Positions 6,766-15,193 of a stretch of DNA of 38,134 nt are shown piece by piece (position 1 is the first letter of the stretch; each line of letters opens with the position of its first letter). The stretch spans positions 1 to 38,134 of the forward strand of contig JAIELX010000154.1 of assembly GCA_019752635.1 (NCBI GenBank), written 5' to 3'. The notes under the pieces were generated by a model that was not told the DNA's origin, made no database searches, and saw only the letters and a program-made list of their open reading frames with translations. Both the position numbers and the translations under genes were made by a program. Origin of the DNA: Candidatus Obscuribacterales bacterium (GTDB lineage Bacteria; Cyanobacteriota; Vampirovibrionia; Obscuribacterales; Obscuribacteraceae).

Positions 6766-7449
6766 ATGTTCCGCGATCTCATCGAATCAGCTAAGCAGCA
6801 ACCCGTCGCCAGCACCATCCTGGTCCTAGTCTTGCTAGCCGGAACTTGGCTGTTGATTACCGCTACAACTGTTCTCCTAAATTCGCAAGAGAAGGAAGAC
6901 AGCATCCTGGTTTTGGGTGGCAGTGTCGCGCGCGAAGTTTATGCCGCAGTTCTAGCCAAGAAAGAACCGAACCGCCTAACTATTGTGTCCGGTGGAGAAC
7001 CTCCACTTTGTACGCGCAAAATTTTCGAGAGCATAGCAGCCCCGGTGGACAACGTAATTCTGGATCGCAGCGCAACCAACACGTTTGAGAATTTCACCTA
7101 CAGCATTCCTATCCTGAGGAGGCACCACGCTAAGAAAACCGGTGTTATTACATCGGAAGGAAATGAGCAGCGGTCGGTATGGATGGCTCGCATCTTCCTT
7201 TGGTCCAACGGTATTGCTGTAGAAAACAAGATCATTCCCGGCGAATTTTCCCAAGTCGGACACAACGAATCACCGCTAAAAACAGCCCTGGATGTCATTC
7301 GAAGCGCCGCATGGGCACCCTTCAGCGGCATTTCCCCCCCGGCAGGAGAAGTTGTCACGCTCAGAGATGTTATAGATTCGACAACAAAATGTACGTGCCA
7401 GCCAGTGCCGGAACACCTGGCGGAAGAGTACGAGAATGACCTCCGCTGA
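6766..7449 (+). CDS. DUF218 / YdcF-ElyC-like membrane protein
   Basis: The protein has 227 residues from ATG 6766, chosen for GGAG just upstream; in-frame GTG 6730 and ATG 6742 are alternatives. One transmembrane helix at about residues 15-37 (ILVLVLLAGTWLLITATTVLL) anchors an extracytoplasmic domain. That domain holds the DUF218 signature: DSILVLGGSVAREVYAA, LTIVSGG, then DRSATNTFENFTYSIPIL, which matches the S-x-N-T-x-E-N motif. Family members ElyC and SanA affect cell-envelope polysaccharide metabolism, and DUF218 genes are common in exopolysaccharide loci. The Cys pair near the C-terminus (KCTCQ) is unexplained. It sits 67 nt after the HprK-like gene on the same strand. Confidence 0.78.
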   Translation: MFRDLIESAKQQPVASTILVLVLLAGTWLLITATTVLLNSQEKEDSILVLGGSVAREVYAAVLAKKEPNRLTIVSGGEPPLCTRKIFESIAAPVDNVILDRSATNTFENFTYSIPILRRHHAKKTGVITSEGNEQRSVWMARIFLWSNGIAVENKIIPGEFSQVGHNESPLKTALDVIRSAAWAPFSGISPPAGEVVTLRDVIDSTTKCTCQPVPEHLAEEYENDLR

Positions 7450-7497
7450 GTGTTTGTTGTCTTGAGATCTTGAGATTCCTTTTCTCTAAGGCTGACT

Positions 7498-7503
7498 TAT
7501 AAT
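7498..7503 (+). promoter_or_regulatory. Candidate -10 box upstream of the chain-length gene
   Basis: A consensus TATAAT at 7498-7503 sits 58 nt before the ATG at 7562 in the 112-nt intergenic gap. Two TTGAGA boxes upstream (7462 and 7470) have spacers longer than usual (22 nt or more), so the -35 assignment is weak. Confidence 0.3.
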
Positions 7504-7561
7504 GTACGCTATAAAGAAGACGCTCTGTCGCTGCGCACACCTCGCATTTTGAGTCTCGATA

Positions 7562-9658
7562 ATGACACTGTCTATTTTTGACCTACTGAAATTCATAGTT
7601 CCGCCGCTCGCTTTTATCGTTGCTTGCCTGGTCGGAATACCATACGTAAAATCGCGGACTGCAAGCTATCAGGCCTCCGCGAAGATCTGGATTCAAGCAC
7701 AGTTTCCTTCCAGCGGTAGCGACAACAGTGCGCAAAGCGGCTTATATCTTCCGCTATCTACATTTTTCAACAGCCCGATTAAAACCGCAGCGGAGTTGAT
7801 TCGTTCCGATGTGGTTCTTGATCAGTCCGTCGATTTCTTAAAGAAGTCGATGCCAGACGAAGCTGGCGCGCCGTCCTTGGATGAGTTGCGCGAAGGGGTA
7901 AAAACGGAAGAGGTCAAAGATACCGATGTCCTAATCGTTAGATACGCAGACCGCGATCCAAATAGGGCCTTTTTAGTATTGGAGGGCGTTCTTGAAGGAT
8001 TCTTGAAACTCAACAGTGTGCAGTCGTCCGCTAGTGCATTGCGGTCTCGGCAGTTTCTCGAGCAACAGCTTACTGTAGCGAAGAAAAACTTATCTGTCGC
8101 CAGAGAAGAGCTCAGACGTTTTCAAACTTTCCATGGCAAAACGGATATCCCACAAGAAACACTGTCGATCATAAACAAGATGGCTCAGATGGAGCTGAAG
8201 GTTGAGGAAGCAAGATCCGAGATAGCGCGTCATCGACAAATGATCGCTTATCTCGAATCAATTCCACCGGAGGAGCGTGCCCTGTCGACGGCAAGCGCAT
8301 TCGACGACCCTATCATAAAGGGGCTTCAAACTCGCCAGACCGAGCTTCAGCTTGAACTCACTCAACTATCCCCGCGTCTGAAAGACGGGCACCCGATGAT
8401 CATCGCTTTGAGATCGGCCGCCGATCAGATCACTGCATCCATCAACAACAGACTGAAAGAATACCGCAATGGTGGCGCGCCAGCGGACATCTCCGCCATG
8501 CCATCCGGCACGCCGGGGATCGCAGCGTCTGCTATGCAGACAGAGAGTGCAAGGTCGCTGGTCGCAACCCGCAAAGAGTTGTCCGGTCTTGAGAGCGTTC
8601 TACGATGCAGAATCGCGGACGTGGCCCAACTGCAAGCAAAAATCAAGCAGCTGCCGGAGCAGCACACACAGTTCGCAGAACTGAAACACAATGAAGAACA
8701 CTGTCAAGCGACGATGTCGGAAATCGAAAATCGGCTCGATACCGCTCGGCAAATCGAATCAGTGGCTTCCGGTGTCACAAACATTCAAGTCATCGACCGC
8801 CCGCGTATTCCAACTGTGCCGGCAGGCCCCGGCTCTACGGTACTCTTTGCGGCTACGGCGCTGCTCGGCGCCGGTCTGGCGGCTGGCTCATTTTTCATTA
8901 TTCAATTGCTCGATCCTTCGGTGTCACGCGCTCGACAGATTGCGTTTCCCAACTTTCCGATTATTGCGGCATTGGGAAGTCTTAAAGCAGCGCATTCGCA
9001 GAAGCGTGCTAACGCGGCCGAATTCGACCGCCTCCGCCTGGCCCTGAATTCAAAGCTGACGCATACAAAGATTATTGCGATTCTAAGCGCGAAGCCTTAT
9101 GAAGGGAAGACAACGACAGTAGCCGGTCTGGCTAAATCCTTCGCTGCGACGGGACAACACGCACTAATAGTCGAGGATGTCTCGCAGGGTCCTTATCTTC
9201 ACGAATCATTCGGTATTCAAGCGCCGCTCAGCCCGACTCATTTTAAAGATAAGGGCCTGGAGGGAATTGTCCGTGAAGTAGCACCGCGAGTATCTCTGCT
9301 CTCGACCGCATCAGAAGACTTCTCTTGGGATTCGGAAACCGGCGCCGCGCTAGTTGCTGAACTGGAAAAACATTTCGATGTGGTGATTTTCGACACCGAC
9401 CCGCTCTCTCGCTCAGCAAAAAGCCTCTCGCTTTTGAACTTCAAGGTACTGCCACTACTACTGGTGCGTATGAAACGCACAACGAAAGCCGCTATAAGCG
9501 TGCTGGTAAGGCAACTTTCGTTGCAAGGCGTAAAATCCGGAGTTATCGCAGTCTGGGACGCGAACCAGGAAGCAATCGTAGACGCGGCGCCCCTGACGCA
9601 GCAAGGACAACGACCTGCCGAAACTGGGCGCACAGAGGAAGAAGACGTCTGGGTTTAA
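7562..9658 (+). CDS. Polysaccharide chain-length determinant fused to BY-kinase-like ATPase (Wzc/GumC type)
   Basis: The protein has 698 residues. The first membrane helix is at about 10-28, followed by a Wzz-type segment. A long coiled-coil periplasmic region spans about 165-400. The proline motif DRPRIPTVPAGPG leads into the second helix (about 422-447). The cytoplasmic ATPase domain has Walker A AKPYEGKTTT (Gly515, Lys516, Thr517) and Walker B VVIFDTDPL. Walker A-prime is altered: LIVEDVS where LLIDaD-type residues are expected. The C-terminus ends EEEDVWV and has no tyrosine cluster, so autophosphorylation of the usual tail is impossible. It should control polymer length and export in the Wzx/Wzy-type pathway implied by the neighbours. 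No wza, wzx or wzy is in the window. Confidence 0.85.
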   Translation: MTLSIFDLLKFIVPPLAFIVACLVGIPYVKSRTASYQASAKIWIQAQFPSSGSDNSAQSGLYLPLSTFFNSPIKTAAELIRSDVVLDQSVDFLKKSMPDEAGAPSLDELREGVKTEEVKDTDVLIVRYADRDPNRAFLVLEGVLEGFLKLNSVQSSASALRSRQFLEQQLTVAKKNLSVAREELRRFQTFHGKTDIPQETLSIINKMAQMELKVEEARSEIARHRQMIAYLESIPPEERALSTASAFDDPIIKGLQTRQTELQLELTQLSPRLKDGHPMIIALRSAADQITASINNRLKEYRNGGAPADISAMPSGTPGIAASAMQTESARSLVATRKELSGLESVLRCRIADVAQLQAKIKQLPEQHTQFAELKHNEEHCQATMSEIENRLDTARQIESVASGVTNIQVIDRPRIPTVPAGPGSTVLFAATALLGAGLAAGSFFIIQLLDPSVSRARQIAFPNFPIIAALGSLKAAHSQKRANAAEFDRLRLALNSKLTHTKIIAILSAKPYEGKTTTVAGLAKSFAATGQHALIVEDVSQGPYLHESFGIQAPLSPTHFKDKGLEGIVREVAPRVSLLSTASEDFSWDSETGAALVAELEKHFDVVIFDTDPLSRSAKSLSLLNFKVLPLLLVRMKRTTKAAISVLVRQLSLQGVKSGVIAVWDANQEAIVDAAPLTQQGQRPAETGRTEEEDVWV

Positions 9659-9662
9659 CGCC

Positions 9663-9727
9663 GGACTCATTGCTGAACACCCTTGGCACCAAGGGGCGCG
9701 ACAATCAATGCCTGCAGGCGTGAGTCC
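9663..9727. terminator. Structured region between convergent genes
   Basis: GGACTCA (9663-9669) pairs with TGAGTCC (9721-9727). Inside lies a second hairpin, CCCTTG/CAAGGG (9680-9695, GCAC loop), and a GCCTGCAGGC palindrome. The element separates the convergent chain-length and SNF2 genes (stops at 9658 and 9731). There is no clear T-run, so a bidirectional terminator is only plausible. Confidence 0.3.
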
Positions 9728-9730
9728 TGG

Positions 9731-12700
9731 TTAGAACGAGAACAGGAATTCCAGGTCTTCTTTCGTCAACTCTTTGGCGACGCTGTCATCACCACCGATA
9801 ACAAGATCCGCTAGCTCTTTCTTTTTCTTCTGCAAGGCAAGAATTTTTTCTTCGACCGTACCGCGCGTAATCAGCTTGTAGTTGAATACGTGCCGTTTTT
9901 GTCCGATACGATGGGCTCGATCGGTTGCCTGATTCTCAACTGCAGGATTCCACCACGGATCGTAATGAATCACATAGTCGGCCCCGGTCAGGTTCAACCC
10001 CGTGCCGCCGGCTTTCAAACTGATCAGGAAGATTGGGATGTTCTGATCTTCATTGAAGTTGTTCACCCGGTCTAAACGTTCTTTTGCCGGGGTTTGTCCA
10101 TCGATATAAGCGTACGGAATTTTGAGTTTTTCCAGTTCGGTACGAATCAACGTGAGCATCTCAACAAACTGGCTAAAGAGCAAGATCTTGTGTCCTGATT
10201 CTGTAATCTCGCCGATCATCTCAATAAGCGCGGCCAACTTTGCAGAGGCAGGAGCCGGTCCCTCCGGTCGTTGCTTGAGAAGCCGCGGATCGCAACATAC
10301 TTGTCGCAATCTGAGCAGCGCGGCTAGCACCGAAACGTGCGAGCGGCCGAGTCCGCGATTTGCGATCTCGCCAAAAACCTTTTGCCGGCACTCATCCAAT
10401 ACGTCCAAGTACAAAGCACGCTGTTCGTCATCCATCTCGCATTGTGAAATGATGTCAGTGCGAGGTGGCAATTCTTTCTCTACCTGACTCTTGAGGCGAC
10501 GAAGAATGAACGGGTGAACGATTTTGCGAAGTTTCTGCCCGGAATCGCCGATACCGGCTTCAATCGGTCGTTCGAAATTGTCGTTGAAATCCCTGTAATT
10601 ACCAAGAAACTCCGGCATCAAGAAATCAAATAACGACCAAAGTTCTTTCAGTCGATTCTCAACGGGAGTACCGGACAGGCAGACTCTGTGCAAAGCCTTG
10701 ATACTCTTTGAGGCAATTGCACCGACTGATTCAGGATTTTTGATGTTCTGAGCTTCGTCGAGAATCAAATACTCAAATTGAACTTCTTTCAATTGCTCAT
10801 AGTCACGCCGAATAATACCGTACGTTGTAAAAATAACATCCGGCCGATTAGCGGCGTTCTTCTTGAGCCTTTCCAGAAGCTCCCCTCGTTCGCGGCCAAG
10901 AAACAACGCAGTGGAAAGTTCGGGCACAAACTTCTCGGCTTCAGACAACCAGTTAAACACCACCGAAGTTGGTGCCACGACCAGCGACGGTGCTCGCTTC
11001 TTCCCGCTCTTGTGATGGGATAACAACAGCACCAGCGCTTGAATTGTTTTACCTAAGCCCATGTCATCGGCAAGGATCCCTGCGAGCCCGTACTCTCGCA
11101 TGAATGATAGCCAGTTATAGCCTTCCAATTGGTATTGGCGCAGCGTCCCGGTGAACCCTTTCGGCGCGCTGATTGGCTCAAGTTCTTTAAAGTTACGCAG
11201 CTTGTGAATGAATCCCTTGAACCCTTCATCCGCCTCAATTTCTATACCCTGAGTTTCAAGCAAGTGAGCTATCGGCAAAGCCTGGTAGAGTGGACGAACG
11301 GGTTCCTTACCGGCACCGACTCCCTTAAGTACCGCTAACAATGTCGCTACCGGAAGTCGCACAAACGTGCCACTTTCCATGCGCAGATAATTTCTGTTTC
11401 GAAAAACTATTTCTATTACTTGATGGAAAGGTAGGGGAACGCCGTCGGCAGTGACAGCCTGCAAATCGAATTCAAAGTTATACGTGTCTTTCTTGAGTGA
11501 AAGCTTAGCTTTAAGCTGCACGGGTTTTTCATCAACAATATAATGCTTCAGGTTCTCGCGCCCGACAATTTCCCAATCGGAAGTATCACCAGAGCATGTA
11601 TAGAACAGAACATCCAGCGCCGATTCTTCGTTGAAGAAAAAGCGATCGGCCAGGGTTCGCACCGGTTGCAAGTTCTGTAAGAAATGCCTTAGCTGGCCTT
11701 CCTGTTCCCAGGTTCGCTTAACCCACACACTTTGACCGGTATCAGCGATGGTGCGCGTAAACCGTTCTGATTCCACGGCGCTCGTTTCATCACGCGAGGG
11801 TAAAACTAAGTCGCCGTACTTGAAACCCAGAATCACTTCCAGATCAGGTACAGCAACCTTACCGGCGGCAGCCTGCGGAGCTCGCGAATTTTGCTTTTCA
11901 GAAAGTCGAATCGAAGCCTTTGGCGGCTCGGTGATCGCTTTTGGAAAAGGGGACGTACTTTCGTCCAATTCAAGCTCTATCCTCTTCTCCAGCTTAGGGA
12001 GGTCAGTTTCGAGAAATGTCGGCACTGCATCCAGCTTCACGGTCATGTGCCCATGTGAGTCAAATGCATTGAAATGGTGCCTGATTGCACTCAAATCGAT
12101 AGGAAAGAAAGTGTTGTGCGATTTCACCCAGGCAGGCTGGGACAAGAAGAACACCGGCTCCTCCAGCAGGTTCCCTTTCAGGTCCAGCGCTTGCAAATTC
12201 AATGCCAGTTCTCCATTCTCCGTTTCGCTAATGCGCAAACGGGGGCGCGCAGGCACTGTCGAGAAAGTCATTTGTTCGCCGTCGGAGGCATTGACCAGGT
12301 TGGCGCAAAGAGCCAGGTGCGCCAGCACCACGCCTTCGTCTCCGCGAGGAATACGATGCCCTCCGGCGGGACCTTTCGTAGCTTGCGGAATTGCCAGCAA
12401 ATACTTCACCAACTTGTAAATGCGACTATCGGGCGGCAGCAGATTCAACATCGGCTCCGGCACCTTCAAAATGTTGACTTTGCCCTGAGGCACATCGGGT
12501 AAGGCGCCGACAATAAATGCCAGCGGCTTCTCTAAAACCAGAGTGCCCAAAGTGAAATCCTTTGTGGCAGTAGAAGACCCCGATAGAAGCTCAGTTAGTG
12601 CGGCTTTCGTATCATCGAGCAGGTCACGCGCGCGCGGTGCATTCTCAGTCGGAGGTTCACGTAGCGATTCCCCCGAATCAAATCGAATACCGGGGAAGCT

Positions 12701-12994
12701 GCGCGTGATATGTGTTAAGACAACAGCTACGGAGTGTTTGCAAATCTCCTCAAAGTAAGGACACGAACACACCGCCTTGAAGCCGTCGCCCTCAACATCA
12801 ACTGAGACTTTGTACGGCTGCGGCTCGGAGCCTATGACTAGCGCCTCGGCATAGGCTCCGTCATTTTGCTCATCATACTTGAGTACTTTCTTACGGCGCC
12901 AGTACTGAATTCCCCTGCGATACACGGGAGGACTGGCCGCATCCTGAAGAGATTGCAGGGAAATGGTAGCTCGTTTGCTTGATACAGGCTTCAT
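9731..12994 (-). CDS. SNF2-family helicase with N-terminal SWIM zinc finger
   Basis: The protein has 1087 residues from ATG 12994; an upstream in-frame start at 13066 would add 24 hydrophobic and aromatic residues before MKPVSSKRA. The SWIM finger is CSCPYFEEICKH (Cys76, Cys78, Cys85, His87). The middle region of about 500 residues is the bacterial SNF2-associated domain. The helicase core has ADDMGLGKT (Walker A, near 640), VVAPTSVVFNW, DEAQNIKN (motif II, near 745), LSGTPVENRL, then the second lobe with ILLFSQF, SLKAGGTGLNLTGADYVIHYDPWWNP and ATDRAHRIGQ. These are all the motifs of a double-stranded-DNA translocating ATPase. The cellular role of this bacterial SWIM-SNF2 class is poorly known. 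It is a single gene facing the polysaccharide locus. Confidence 0.93.
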   Translation of the reverse strand: MKPVSSKRATISLQSLQDAASPPVYRRGIQYWRRKKVLKYDEQNDGAYAEALVIGSEPQPYKVSVDVEGDGFKAVCSCPYFEEICKHSVAVVLTHITRSFPGIRFDSGESLREPPTENAPRARDLLDDTKAALTELLSGSSTATKDFTLGTLVLEKPLAFIVGALPDVPQGKVNILKVPEPMLNLLPPDSRIYKLVKYLLAIPQATKGPAGGHRIPRGDEGVVLAHLALCANLVNASDGEQMTFSTVPARPRLRISETENGELALNLQALDLKGNLLEEPVFFLSQPAWVKSHNTFFPIDLSAIRHHFNAFDSHGHMTVKLDAVPTFLETDLPKLEKRIELELDESTSPFPKAITEPPKASIRLSEKQNSRAPQAAAGKVAVPDLEVILGFKYGDLVLPSRDETSAVESERFTRTIADTGQSVWVKRTWEQEGQLRHFLQNLQPVRTLADRFFFNEESALDVLFYTCSGDTSDWEIVGRENLKHYIVDEKPVQLKAKLSLKKDTYNFEFDLQAVTADGVPLPFHQVIEIVFRNRNYLRMESGTFVRLPVATLLAVLKGVGAGKEPVRPLYQALPIAHLLETQGIEIEADEGFKGFIHKLRNFKELEPISAPKGFTGTLRQYQLEGYNWLSFMREYGLAGILADDMGLGKTIQALVLLLSHHKSGKKRAPSLVVAPTSVVFNWLSEAEKFVPELSTALFLGRERGELLERLKKNAANRPDVIFTTYGIIRRDYEQLKEVQFEYLILDEAQNIKNPESVGAIASKSIKALHRVCLSGTPVENRLKELWSLFDFLMPEFLGNYRDFNDNFERPIEAGIGDSGQKLRKIVHPFILRRLKSQVEKELPPRTDIISQCEMDDEQRALYLDVLDECRQKVFGEIANRGLGRSHVSVLAALLRLRQVCCDPRLLKQRPEGPAPASAKLAALIEMIGEITESGHKILLFSQFVEMLTLIRTELEKLKIPYAYIDGQTPAKERLDRVNNFNEDQNIPIFLISLKAGGTGLNLTGADYVIHYDPWWNPAVENQATDRAHRIGQKRHVFNYKLITRGTVEEKILALQKKKKELADLVIGGDDSVAKELTKEDLEFLFSF

Positions 12995-13136
12995 CAGAAT
13001 CCGAATTTGCCTTTCGCGGTAAAAAAATGCCTGTCGAAAAAAATAGCTGAATGAAAACGCAGTCATCCCTCATCCGACACGGTTCTGGAGGACGACAAGC
13101 TTCCGACGCTATAAAGCTTAGCACGCGGACGAAGTT

Positions 13137-14336
13137 TCAAGAAAAATTGGCGGTCTGTTCGCCACGGGACATGTTTACAGGACTGTCAGATGTCTGTTGC
13201 CGAGGGGCGACGAGGTCTTCAGAGGCAGGTCCTTCCGCCGGATTTTCCGGCACCCCGGGCTGCCAGTAGACCTGTTGCTGGCGTAACATGGCTTCCATTT
13301 CGTCCTGACGCTGCTCCAGCTGAGCGCAGTAAGTCTGCCAGACCTGAGCGTGAGAACGCAGCACAGCGGCATTATGACTAAGTTCAGGCAATAAACTTTC
13401 AACTTCGCTAATCAACTGAGAGGCGGCATGTTGCGGAGGTCGCACTTTGACAGTGTCATCGCCGTTGTTTTGCAAGATGCCTTCCGGCGCAAAAGCCGTT
13501 CGCATCTTCACTAGCGACTCTTTCAATCGCAGCGCGCGCTGGTACGATATCTCCGCTTCCTGCTCGAGCCATTCCTTTTTCTGACGCTGGGCCGCCAAAT
13601 CGGCAGTGAGATGACTGAGCGCTTTGCGTTTCACGGTTAACTCCTTTTCTCTGGTCTGGAGCTCGATTTCTCTAGCTTCCAACACTCTTTGACGCCAGAG
13701 AACAAGAGTCACGATCAAACCGGAGGTGGCCAGAACAATGAAAGTCAGCAAAATATATCCACGTTTCGACCCGGCCGCCTCAAACCAGTTGCTGAAAACG
13801 GCCTCAATAAGATCTTCTTCAAAAGCGGGCGACAGGCCGCGCAAATAGTAGACGCGGCCGATTATGTTTGCAGGGACGGCCTGTTTCGACTTGCTCACAT
13901 CATCCGCGCGAGGACTTGCGTGCGCAAAACGAGCCACAATCGGCGGGGGGTCGGTCAGATAATCGAACGGCTCTTGTTGCTTCTGCAGGTAATCGATCGA
14001 CAGCAATTTTTGCCAGGACTCTTTCTTGTAAACCGCTTTAGTACGAAAGAGCACTTCTCGCCCGGCCGGGTCGGTGACCGCCAATCCGAATATGCCGAAG
14101 TTGCAATCGAGCACCTTTTGAATCTCATCTTCTCGCCCTGCCATGATCAACAGAGAGAGCGTGGTCGGCAACGTATGGTGCAAGATGTTGAAATCAACAG
14201 TCTGCACCTTGTGGATCGTGCCGTTCCAATAGCTTTCATAATGAGAGCGACACAGCCCCAGCCACACAAGCAAAGCCGCTAAGCATACAGCCGGGATCAA
14301 GAAGCGTTTCTTGATGGAAAGGATTAGTTTGTTCAT
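13137..14336 (-). CDS. Orphan membrane sensor-like protein with coiled coil, no output domain
   Basis: The protein has 399 residues from ATG 14336, with an in-frame ATG at 14396 as alternative. Helix one is at 12-29. An extracytoplasmic domain of about 160 residues follows, with a helix (VDFNILHHTLPTTLSLLIMAG) and then FGIFGLAVTDPAGREVLFRT, which resembles the double-Cache or PAS-like sensor region of histidine kinases. Helix two is at 193-214. A basic and acidic heptad-rich coiled coil spans about 216-290, then a polar tail with QRQDEMEAMLRQQQ. There is no HAMP, kinase, cyclase or methyl-accepting domain. It could pass signals through coiled-coil partners. It follows the SNF2 gene on the same strand, 142 nt upstream of it. 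No named function. Confidence 0.65.
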   Translation of the reverse strand: MNKLILSIKKRFLIPAVCLAALLVWLGLCRSHYESYWNGTIHKVQTVDFNILHHTLPTTLSLLIMAGREDEIQKVLDCNFGIFGLAVTDPAGREVLFRTKAVYKKESWQKLLSIDYLQKQQEPFDYLTDPPPIVARFAHASPRADDVSKSKQAVPANIIGRVYYLRGLSPAFEEDLIEAVFSNWFEAAGSKRGYILLTFIVLATSGLIVTLVLWRQRVLEAREIELQTREKELTVKRKALSHLTADLAAQRQKKEWLEQEAEISYQRALRLKESLVKMRTAFAPEGILQNNGDDTVKVRPPQHAASQLISEVESLLPELSHNAAVLRSHAQVWQTYCAQLEQRQDEMEAMLRQQQVYWQPGVPENPAEGPASEDLVAPRQQTSDSPVNMSRGEQTANFS

Positions 14337-14607
14337 CGATCTAATACGCTCTATGGAAGGCGTTTTCCTGCCGCCAGGATCATTAATTAAGACCATACAA
14401 CACTCATCAAAAGGCTGTACATACGTGTTTCTCGCGGTTCCAGAGGCGCAGGTCCGAAATTCTTGCGATCTTCAACCAGCGCTCACCAGTGAAAATTGTT
14501 ATCTATACTACAAAATCCAATTCTTTTCGGGATCGGTCCTCAAAACCCGTCTATGCTTGGCAACGGCGTGGTAATAATAGAGTGTGCAGGAAATCAGCTT
14601 TTAGGAG

Positions 14608-14731
14608 GAGTCTTATAGACTCATCAAACAACTAAGGCTAATACGTTTCAAGCATTAAAACGCCATCGAGGCGGTACCCGAATTGCCGGGTTAAAATACT
14701 AGAGCCGCCCCTTCGGGGGCGGCTTTCTTTT
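14608..14731 (+). ncRNA. Candidate structured small RNA ending in an intrinsic terminator
   Basis: Four consecutive hairpins lie in a gene-free stretch (14397-15193). They are GAGTCT/AGACTC with a 3-nt loop (14608-14622), CGCC/GGCG (14661-14673), ACCCG/CGGGT (14676-14691) and the terminator GCCGCCCC-TTCG-GGGGCGGC (14704-14723) with TTTCTTTT. No open reading frame uses this strand here. GGAGG at 14604-14608 is not followed by a suitable start. A TAATAAT at 14572 preceded by TG could be an extended -10. I recognise no known riboswitch or sRNA family. Elsewhere in 14397-15193 I see nothing I can support: the reverse-strand open frame at 14739-15119 has the Arg/Trp/Cys-rich look of non-coding sequence. 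Confidence 0.45.
14704..14731 (+). terminator. Strong rho-independent terminator
   Basis: An 8-bp GC stem GCCGCCCC/GGGGCGGC is closed by a stable TTCG tetraloop and followed by TTTCTTTT. It ends the candidate RNA at 14608. No gene on this strand lies close upstream, so it marks a transcript that the protein genes do not explain. Confidence 0.85.
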
Positions 14732-15193
14732 GTATGCGCTAACGAACCTTGCCGCGAAAATTTCTTGGCAACTTGCTTCTGGTCTTGATTGCCTCACGCG
14801 CCGGAGACGGTGCCTCCAATCGCGAGACGTGCGGTGCGACAGACATTAACACGCAGGTGGCTCGAGCTGCTGAGTACTCCGTCTTCAAATGCGTAAAGTT
14901 CTGAACCCATAGACGTCGAAGACGAAAATACGCAGCTTCTATCATTATTGGCCCCACCCCTGAGAACACTCTCAAATTACAGGTGCAGCCAACTGCTGAC
15001 AACACGGTTTTCCCCCAGCAACTTGCGACCGTCAAAGGACGACGCCAAAGGAGCCCAATGCGGTCCCACGATGGTAGACTCCCACGGTTGGCGCAGAATT
15101 CACTGATTCTCGCCAACATTCTCTGCTAAAACTTACAAACGCGCCCCCGGTGTAACATTCTCAGTGCGGCTTTGAGAAGCGAAGGAATCCAGA

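Noticed and set aside
11748..12419. 223-residue open frame on the + strand
   Set aside because: It lies fully antisense to the SNF2 helicase coding sequence and has a serine-rich shadow composition.
14739..15119. 126-residue open frame on the reverse strand
   Set aside because: Composition is Arg/Trp/Cys-rich with no domain, and there is no ribosome site or operon context; it looks like chance open sequence.
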